A stretch of DNA of 12,422 nt from Saprospiraceae bacterium (GTDB lineage: Bacteria > Bacteroidota > Bacteroidia > Chitinophagales > Saprospiraceae). The DNA is taken from NCBI GenBank assembly GCA_013361075.1, contig JABWAJ010000109.1, forward strand, positions 1 to 12,422, written 5' to 3'. The first letter of the stretch is position 1. Each line of letters starts with the position of its first letter. Below, one piece after another: positions 6,841 to 12,422 of this stretch. Position numbers and translations under genes: made by a program. The notes under the pieces are model-generated. The model made no database searches. It was not told the DNA's origin and was given only the letters and a program-made list of their open reading frames with translations.

Positions 6841-9218
6841 TTTGAGGATGAATTGAGTTGGATTTGGCAAGAATCCAGTTTTTGTTTCAATGCTTTCCAC
6901 ACCACCAGTATACCAGGGTCGTCTTTCAGGTATACTTGATACAACGAATCCGCATTATGATATTTTACAAAAGCTAAATCATAATCCTTTGAGGTATAAA
7001 ATACATCGCCATCGCGGATGAATTTATCGAAGTACCCGCGTTCTTTTTTTCGTTCTTCTTTTATTTTATCCTGAAGGTTTCGGGTAGCTTCTTCCGCTTT
7101 TTGAGTGGCTACCTGCGACTGCCAGAAAGCCACCACCGCTGCCCCCAAAATCACCACCCCCACCGTCACGGCAATGACCCGGTTCCGGCGCGCCCGCCGT
7201 TTTTTCTCCGCCACGCTGCCTTCCACAAAATTTCGTTCGGCTTCGTTGAACCAAAGCGGGTCGTTTTTGAGCAATTCCTTCGCCTGCTCCAATCGCGGAT
7301 CAGCCGTCCAAAGAAACGCTTTGTCTGCTTTTTGAGCCTGGTAATCGCCAACTGCGGCACCGAGTTTGGCATGCAACAACAAATTTTCTTCCCCCAACTC
7401 CCGCACCCAGTCCCACAAGCGTTTCCAAGCCCGAACGAGCGCATCGTGGGCAGGCTCGATGAAGCGGCGGCCCGAGTCGTCTGCGTCGCGGCGGATGAGT
7501 TTGGCCTCGTCAAGTTGCTGGATGATGCTTTCGATCCTTTTGTCTTCTGCGGGGTCGTGGAAATCCAGGTCAGTCAGGAACACACGCCGCCCGGCCATTT
7601 CCCCGGCAGAGAGCGCCACCATGCGGAGCATCAGGCGGCGCATGGCATCGCGGTGGGCAGCATCGGGCATGGCGGCAAACACCTCCTCTGCTTTGTTGCG
7701 CAGTGCCCCGCTAACCCCGCCAACCGCTTCATAGTGTCTGCGTTTGATTTCGCGGTAGCGGACGCTTTCGCTTTTAGCGCGCTCGAACAACTCGCTGAGC
7801 ATAAACGATAACAGCGGCAGTGGGCCTGGTTGCTGTGCCACTTCTTGCTCAATTTGCTGCACCAGGTCCCGGTCTTCAAACAGGCAGGCCACGCGCTTGG
7901 CGGGCTGCACAATCACATCGTGGTATTCCTCCGAGGTAAATGGAGGAACAACAAAGCGGCCTTTTAGCCAGTACGATTCGAGGGTTTCATGGCGGGTCTG
8001 CGCCTCGAAATCGGCACGCACGGTGCCAATAATACGTTTTCCGCTGTCTAACAAGCGGCGCATTTCGGTGTAAAATTGTTCCACTTCCTGCTCATCCGTA
8101 GCTTGCGTGATGAGTTCTTCCCATTGGTCAACCACCAGCACATCCCAGGTATCGGTAGCTGGCAAAACGGCCATTGGTTTTTTGCCGGGGCGCATTATGG
8201 CGATTCGCTGGTCGGCCAATCGCGGCAACAAGCCCGCTTTCACCAAAGAAGATTTGCCCGTTCCGGAAGCCCCGGCCACTATAACGAAAGGCGATTCGGC
8301 AGTTTTGGCCAGCAGACTTTGCGAGGCTTTTTGGCGGCCAAAAAACAGGGCTGCGTCGGCAGATTCGTAAGCTTTCAGACCTTTATAGGGATTGAGGTAA
8401 GCCTGTTCCGGTAGTTGTGCCGCGTTAAAGCCGTCGAGAAAAAACAGGAACTCGCCTTCCCCGTCGCCTTCGAGGGCATCAAGGCCGACGCTTTGAAGAT
8501 TTCCGCCATAGTTGGTGATTTGTGAAACGCTGTCAGCGAGGTAAGTTTTTAATTCCGTAGCCGTCACCAACCGGTCACCGGTATAATCTGCCTCCCCGGC
8601 GATGGCCCGGCAAAGGAAGCGGTTGAATGGCGAATTAGCGTCGCCGTCTTCGAGCCGGTCAAGAGCCTGCTGCCGGTGAGAAGTGGAACTCAAGACCAGG
8701 CGGGAAGAAAAATTGCAAAAAATATCGAAATGTTGTCGGCGCAACGGAGCGCTGAGCCCCCCTAAATCCAGGCCGCGTTTTGAAGGCATCCGGAAGGTGC
8801 CGGCAAAACAGCAATCGAGCACCAGAAGTAAATGGCGGGCAGGTACATCGCGCAGCACATTGGCCAGACTTTCCATTGGCACCATCGAAGCTTCGTCATC
8901 CGGGCGCGCGTCGGCAGGCAGAAAAAACCCCTTTAGGCCTTGCGCACTGTCACGTTGCACGCCGTGTCCGGCATAATAAATAAGGATTCGAGCATTTTCT
9001 TCCTTGTTCTCCTGCCGGATTTGTTCAAAAAGTTCCTGCATTTGAGCAGCAGTAGGATCGGCCAGCAGCGTGGTTTCGAAGCCGTGTTTATCGTGGAGCA
9101 GCATGGTTAAAGCTTCCGCATCGCGCAGGGGGGTATTGAGTTGCCAGGGTGCATACCGGTAATTGGCAATGCCCATGACGTAAGCCTTGGATGTGGAGAA
9201 GGAGGCGTTCCCATTCAT
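6837..9218 (-). CDS. Caspase-like (peptidase C14) / nSTAND1 NTPase / membrane-anchored protein
   Basis: First gene of the operon (793 aa). The N-terminal caspase-like domain (about 10-265) has the catalytic dyad H85 (YYAGHGV) and C137 (LVLDCCFAG), so it should be an active cysteine protease. Next is an nSTAND1-type NTPase: entry motif NPYKGLKAY-FFGR (276-295), Walker A GASGTGKSS (316-324), Walker B LVVDQWEE (D364, E367/E368), GTVRADF (398-404), PLPLLSFMLSELFE (466-479) and FIEPAHDALVRAW (587-598). A basic stretch KKRRARRNR (672-680) precedes one membrane helix (681-699), placing protease and NTPase in the cytoplasm. A coiled coil and a TPR-like tail (726-785; YDLAFVKYHNADS) lie outside. The family normally acts as an NTP-driven switch that unleashes an effector. 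Unlike many relatives it has no WD40 region of its own; propellers are encoded by the next two genes. Partner and substrate are unknown. Confidence 0.92.
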   Translation of the reverse strand: MNGNASFSTSKAYVMGIANYRYAPWQLNTPLRDAEALTMLLHDKHGFETTLLADPTAAQMQELFEQIRQENKEENARILIYYAGHGVQRDSAQGLKGFFLPADARPDDEASMVPMESLANVLRDVPARHLLLVLDCCFAGTFRMPSKRGLDLGGLSAPLRRQHFDIFCNFSSRLVLSSTSHRQQALDRLEDGDANSPFNRFLCRAIAGEADYTGDRLVTATELKTYLADSVSQITNYGGNLQSVGLDALEGDGEGEFLFFLDGFNAAQLPEQAYLNPYKGLKAYESADAALFFGRQKASQSLLAKTAESPFVIVAGASGTGKSSLVKAGLLPRLADQRIAIMRPGKKPMAVLPATDTWDVLVVDQWEELITQATDEQEVEQFYTEMRRLLDSGKRIIGTVRADFEAQTRHETLESYWLKGRFVVPPFTSEEYHDVIVQPAKRVACLFEDRDLVQQIEQEVAQQPGPLPLLSFMLSELFERAKSESVRYREIKRRHYEAVGGVSGALRNKAEEVFAAMPDAAHRDAMRRLMLRMVALSAGEMAGRRVFLTDLDFHDPAEDKRIESIIQQLDEAKLIRRDADDSGRRFIEPAHDALVRAWKRLWDWVRELGEENLLLHAKLGAAVGDYQAQKADKAFLWTADPRLEQAKELLKNDPLWFNEAERNFVEGSVAEKKRRARRNRVIAVTVGVVILGAAVVAFWQSQVATQKAEEATRNLQDKIKEERKKERGYFDKFIRDGDVFYTSKDYDLAFVKYHNADSLYQVYLKDDPGILVVWKALKQKLDSCQIQLNSSSK

Positions 9219-9250
9219 GATTTAAGGGTAAATTACAAACAATGATAACC

Positions 9251-9284
9251 CAAAGATATGAATAAACTTTCTACTGTTTACCAA
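9251..9284 (-). promoter_or_regulatory. Putative promoter of the caspase/propeller operon
   Basis: Reading the minus strand, TATCTTTG (9251-9258) fits the Bacteroidota -7 element TAnnTTTG exactly. A TTGG at 9281-9284 lies 22 bases further upstream, a slightly long spacing for the -33 element. This would put the transcript start about 25 bases before the caspase start codon and gives the operon its own promoter in the 67-bp gap after the LacI gene. No copy of the LacI-type palindrome is present here. No strong ribosome binding site precedes the ATG, which is common in this phylum. Confidence 0.5.
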
Positions 9285-9285
9285 C

Positions 9286-10368
9286 CTACACCACCAACTC
9301 CAGCGACTCCTGTTTATTCAGGTAATACTGCACGTTTTCTGCCACCACGATGTCTAAAGGCAGGTAGTGGATGGGCTCCGGTTCCTGCTTCAGGAAAATG
9401 AATTTAAACAGGTCCATCAGGCCGATATAGCCTTGTTCTACAGGGTTTTGGTTGATGAGAAAGTTGATTTTGTTGTCGTACAAGTGCTTCAGGTTTTCCT
9501 GCAGCAGGTCAAATCCGACAATTTTGATCCGGTTGACAACGGCTTCGTCCAGGGCATTTACGACGCGGTAAGCCCGTGAATTGGTCACAAAAATACCGGC
9601 GAGGTTAGGAAAAGCTTCCAATTGTGTCATCAGGAATGCGCGGAGGGTATCCCTGTTTTCAAACGATTCGATGTCGCGGCGCAGCACCTGGATTTGCTTG
9701 CGCTGTTTGTTTTCAAAGTAAAAGCGAAACCCGCGCTCTTTTTCCAGCAGGTGACGGGCATTGGAAGCGCCTTTTTCTAAGTTGAGGATCATGGCTGCTT
9801 CTCCGTCTTCCAGAGCGAAATTGAGCAGACGGCCCGCCAAAACGCCACTTTGGTAAGAGTCCTGTCCGATATAGCTCAGGGCACTGGAGTTTTCAATATT
9901 GGTATTGAAGGTAATGGTAGGAATGTTCTTTTCTGCACAAATATCCAGCAACCACTTGCCTTCTTTTTGAAAAATGGGCGGAAACAGAATGCCATCGGGT
10001 TGGGCCGCAATGACCCGGGCAGCCACCTCCAGGAAATTCTCCGGATCAAACAGGTTGAACAAAAAAGTATCTGCCTGAATGCCATAATGCTTCACCGCTT
10101 TGAGGGCTTTCTGGGTACCGGAATACGGTTGTTCCCAATAAGGGTCTTTGGTAAAATCGGGCAACAAAAGGGCGATCCTGAATACCCGTTTGTAGGCCAA
10201 TGCGCTGGCAAGCAGATTCCTTTCGTAACCCAGTTCGTCCATGACCTGAAGTATTTTTTCCCGAACTTCCGGTGCTACATTTCCCCGATTGTGCAGTACC
10301 CGATCCACTGTTCCGGTTGAAACATCGGCTTTGGAAGCAATATCCTTGATGGTCACATTCTTCTTCAT
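9286..10368 (-). CDS. LacI-family transcriptional regulator
   Basis: DNA-binding sugar-responsive regulator of 360 aa, a normal LacI length. The helix-turn-helix is at residues about 5-25 (VTIKDIASKADVSTGTVDRV) with the recognition helix and LHNRGNVAPEVREKI following, and the hinge is near 50-60. The rest (about 63-345) is a periplasmic-binding-protein-like effector domain. The reading frame extends upstream to an ATG at 10431, but the start at 10366-10368 is chosen because family members begin with an M-K-K-x-V-T-I-K-D-I-like sequence. A GAGGG sits directly before it. It is divergent from the NagB-LmbE gene, with two palindromes in between, so it probably controls that gene and itself in response to an amino sugar or related metabolite. 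The effector is an inference from the neighbour. Confidence 0.92.
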   Translation of the reverse strand: MKKNVTIKDIASKADVSTGTVDRVLHNRGNVAPEVREKILQVMDELGYERNLLASALAYKRVFRIALLLPDFTKDPYWEQPYSGTQKALKAVKHYGIQADTFLFNLFDPENFLEVAARVIAAQPDGILFPPIFQKEGKWLLDICAEKNIPTITFNTNIENSSALSYIGQDSYQSGVLAGRLLNFALEDGEAAMILNLEKGASNARHLLEKERGFRFYFENKQRKQIQVLRRDIESFENRDTLRAFLMTQLEAFPNLAGIFVTNSRAYRVVNALDEAVVNRIKIVGFDLLQENLKHLYDNKINFLINQNPVEQGYIGLMDLFKFIFLKQEPEPIHYLPLDIVVAENVQYYLNKQESLELVV

Positions 10369-10443
10369 ACCCTCGTTTTGGCAGTGTGGTAAAGCCCGTA
10401 TGTGCAAAAAAGACAAAAGGCAAATTACCAATATTTATTTTAA

Positions 10444-10457
10444 CGTGTGCGGACACA
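10444..10457. promoter_or_regulatory. LacI-type operator, site 1
   Basis: CGTGTGCGGACACA: an imperfect palindrome with a central CG, as LacI-family sites usually have. It differs from site 2 at one base of 14. It lies about 76 bases upstream of the LacI gene start and is well placed for autoregulation. Confidence 0.6.
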
Positions 10458-10475
10458 CAAAATTAAAAAAATTAC

Positions 10476-10489
10476 CGTGTGCGCACACA
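10476..10489. promoter_or_regulatory. LacI-type operator, site 2 (perfect palindrome)
   Basis: CGTGTGCGCACACA contains the perfect 12-bp palindrome GTGTGCGCACAC at 10477-10488. Its centre is 32 bp from that of site 1, about three helical turns, so two repressor dimers could sit on the same face of the DNA. It lies about 55 bases before the NagB-LmbE start and would cover the -33 region of the candidate promoter at 10507. Confidence 0.68.
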
Positions 10490-10506
10490 GCATCTTAACT
10501 ATTTTA

Positions 10507-10514
10507 TCACTTTG
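10507..10514 (+). promoter_or_regulatory. Weak candidate -7 element of the NagB-LmbE gene
   Basis: TCACTTTG matches the Bacteroidota TAnnTTTG element at all fixed positions but one. It is 29 bases before the start codon at 10544. The palindrome at 10477-10488 would fall over the -33 region, which suits repression. No clear TTG -33 box is visible, so this is tentative. The rest of the 175-bp gap is AT-rich and holds an 8-bp palindrome ATCGCGAT (10523-10530) of unknown meaning. Confidence 0.28.
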
Positions 10515-10543
10515 CTAAAAATATCGCGATCACGTTTTATCAA

Positions 10544-12422
10544 ATGGCCATGAATACTCAGGTTTTAAAGTATCAGCTTAAATCTTTAGAAAAGCTTCCT
10601 GTCAAAATTTGGGACGATTCCAAGGAAGCCTCCGTACACATTGCCCGGTCTATTGCTTTAGCCGTTCGCCAAAAGCAACAGGATGGCGAAAAAATCGTAC
10701 TTGGCTTAGCTACCGGCTCTTCTCCGATCAAGGTGTACGAAGAACTCGTGCGCATCCACAAAGAAGAAAAATTGAGTTTTTCAAATGTAGTTACGTTCAA
10801 CCTGGACGAATACTACCCAATGGATCCCGGCGCACAGCAAAGTTATGTGCGTTTTATGAACGAATATTTATTTGATCATATTGACATTCCGAAAAGCAAT
10901 ATCCACATCCCGGACGGGTCCATACCGATGGATCAGGTAGAGGCGTACTGCAAAAGCTACGAAAAACTCATTGAGCAACACGGCGGCATCGACATTCAAT
11001 TGCTCGGAATTGGCCGCACGGGGCACATCGGTTTCAACGAGCCTGGTTCGTGGGAAGATTCCGGAACCCGCATGGTTCGCCTGGACAACCTCACCCGCCG
11101 CGATGCCATCAAGGATTTCATTTACGAAGAAAACGTACCCTACCGCGCCATCACGATGGGGATCGCCACCATCATGAAATCGAAAACGATCTACCTGATG
11201 GCCTGGGGAAGCCACAAAGCAGCCATTGTCAAGGAGGCCGTTGAAGGGCCGATCACAACCTCTGTTCCGGCAACCTATCTGCAGAAACACGCCAACACCA
11301 AAGTTTATGTAGACCAAAGCGCCTCCACTGAATTGTCGCGCATCAATACTCCGTGGCTGGTTGGCATTTGCAACTGGAACGAAGACTTGGTTTGTAAAGC
11401 CGTAGTCTGGTTGTCGCTAAAAACCGGCAAGCCTATTCTGAAGCTGACAGACGAAGATTACAGCGAAAATCATCTGAGCGACCTGACTATAGAATACGAC
11501 GATGCTTATAACATTAACATTAAGATATTCAACCGCCTGCAACACACCATTACCGGGTGGCCGGGCGGCAAACCCAACGCCGACGATACGCATCGCCCGG
11601 AACGCGCCAAGCCGGTCCGGAAGCGCTGTATCATCTTCAGCCCACACCCCGACGACGACGTCATTTCGATGGGGGGCACCTTCCTGCGGCTGGTAGATCA
11701 GGGGCACGAAGTGCATGTGGCTTATCAAACCTCCGGCAATATTGCTGTACATGACCACGACGCCCTGCGCTATGCAGAGTTTTTAAAGGAATTTACGGAG
11801 TTTACGGAACCGGCCAACGACAAGTTGTACAAGGTTAGCAAAAAAGTAATCAAGTTTTTGGGCGAAAAACAACCCGACCAGTCGGACATTGCCGAAGTGC
11901 GCCAGATGAAAGGTTTGGTAAGAAGAGGAGAAGCTCGCGCTGGTGCCCGGTTTTGCGGCCTGGAAGACGATCACATTCACTTCCTCGACATGCCGTTTTA
12001 TGAAACAGGCCGTACCCGAAAAAAGCCGCTCGGCGAAGAAGACATTCAACTCATCATGGATTTGTTGATCAAAGTGAAGCCGCACCAGGTGTATGCAGCA
12101 GGCGATCTGGCTGATCCGCACGGCACCCACCGGGTTTGTCTCGATGCCATTTTTGAGGCCTTCCGCCGCTTGCAGGAAGCCTCCTGGATGAAAGACTGCT
12201 GGCTTTGGCTGTACCGGGGCGCCTGGCATGAATGGTCTATTGACGAAATCGAAATGGCAGTTCCCATCAGTCCAAAAGAAATGGACCGTAAGCGGAAAGC
12301 CATTTTTATGCACCAAAGCCAAAAAGACAGGCCGCCTTTCCCGGGTGACGACAACCGCGAATTCTGGCAGCGCGCCGAAGAACGCAATCGGGAAACTGCA
12401 CACCTGTATCGAAATCTTGGGC
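10544..12422 (+). CDS. nagB: NagB-like deaminase fused to LmbE/PIG-L deacetylase, 3' end outside window
   Basis: Cytoplasmic two-domain amino-sugar enzyme; 626 codons are visible and the frame is still open at the window end. The N-terminal part (about 15-270) resembles glucosamine-6-phosphate deaminase, which converts glucosamine 6-phosphate to fructose 6-phosphate and ammonia: phosphate loop GLATGSSP, catalytic D88 (NLDEYYP), H161 and E166 in GIGRTGHIGFNEPGS, and RAITMGIATIM. After a bridging region, residues about 360-600 are LmbE/PIG-L-like with zinc motif SPHPDDD (H368, D370, D371) and DPHGTHRV (H526, H529), typical of N-acetylglucosaminyl deacetylases. Fusions of this kind are known in Bacteroidota. 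T159 replaces the Asp next to the active His of E. coli NagB. Start: ATG at 10544 or 10550; the frame closes upstream at 10496 with no other ATG. Divergent from the LacI gene, its likely repressor. Confidence 0.92.
   Translation, partial: MAMNTQVLKYQLKSLEKLPVKIWDDSKEASVHIARSIALAVRQKQQDGEKIVLGLATGSSPIKVYEELVRIHKEEKLSFSNVVTFNLDEYYPMDPGAQQSYVRFMNEYLFDHIDIPKSNIHIPDGSIPMDQVEAYCKSYEKLIEQHGGIDIQLLGIGRTGHIGFNEPGSWEDSGTRMVRLDNLTRRDAIKDFIYEENVPYRAITMGIATIMKSKTIYLMAWGSHKAAIVKEAVEGPITTSVPATYLQKHANTKVYVDQSASTELSRINTPWLVGICNWNEDLVCKAVVWLSLKTGKPILKLTDEDYSENHLSDLTIEYDDAYNINIKIFNRLQHTITGWPGGKPNADDTHRPERAKPVRKRCIIFSPHPDDDVISMGGTFLRLVDQGHEVHVAYQTSGNIAVHDHDALRYAEFLKEFTEFTEPANDKLYKVSKKVIKFLGEKQPDQSDIAEVRQMKGLVRRGEARAGARFCGLEDDHIHFLDMPFYETGRTRKKPLGEEDIQLIMDLLIKVKPHQVYAAGDLADPHGTHRVCLDAIFEAFRRLQEASWMKDCWLWLYRGAWHEWSIDEIEMAVPISPKEMDRKRKAIFMHQSQKDRPPFPGDDNREFWQRAEERNRETAHLYRNLG

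Noticed and set aside
6841..6900. Alternative upstream start (ATG at 6900) for the 759-aa propeller gene
   Set aside because: It would overlap the caspase gene by 64 bases and bury the signal peptide; the ATG at 6840 gives an ATGA overlap and a signal peptide matching the paralogue.
7101..7811. 236-codon plus-strand open frame opposite the caspase/STAND gene
   Set aside because: The minus strand encodes intact STAND motifs over the same bases; the plus translation has no recognisable fold and no start context.
10369..10431. Alternative upstream start (ATG at 10431) for the LacI regulator
   Set aside because: The extra 21 residues precede the canonical LacI N-terminus and fit no domain.

Overview
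The window looks like chromosomal DNA from a Bacteroidota bacterium, probably of the Saprospiria (Lewinella/Haliscomenobacter-like); the lineage is inferred, not tested. The grounds are a LytS-type kinase next to a LytTR regulator, a fused NagB-LmbE protein beside a LacI regulator, a caspase/STAND gene with WD40 partners, weak Shine-Dalgarno sequences, and a promoter-like TAnnTTTG element.

Layout. Bases 1-1688 (+) hold a two-gene LytS-type histidine kinase / LytTR response regulator unit; the kinase is cut at its 5' end. Bases 1689-1867 are a short convergent gap with at most a degraded coding remnant. Bases 1868-9218 (-) are a tightly coupled three-gene operon, read from 9218 downwards: (i) a 793-aa caspase-like protease / nSTAND1-type NTPase / single membrane helix / short outside tail; (ii) a 759-aa exported beta-propeller protein; (iii) an 897-aa exported protein with 14 WD40 repeats. 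The junctions are ATGA (4-base overlap) and TAATG (1-base overlap). Bases 9286-10368 (-) encode a LacI-family regulator. It is divergent from 10544-12422 (+), a NagB-LmbE fusion cut by the window end. The 175-bp gap between them carries two nearly identical palindromic operator-like sites.

Most interesting part. In common caspase/STAND/WD40 proteins the protease, switch ATPase, membrane helix and propeller lie on one chain. Here the chain ends soon after the membrane helix, and the propellers are two separate proteins, each with its own signal peptide. Both begin with an almost identical 72-residue module (about 95% identical DNA over 216 bp) and then diverge sharply. I infer a split envelope-spanning system: exported propeller sensors would signal through the membrane-anchored STAND protein to a cytoplasmic caspase-like protease. 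The flanking genes look like ordinary signalling and amino-sugar metabolism genes; nothing ties them functionally to the operon.
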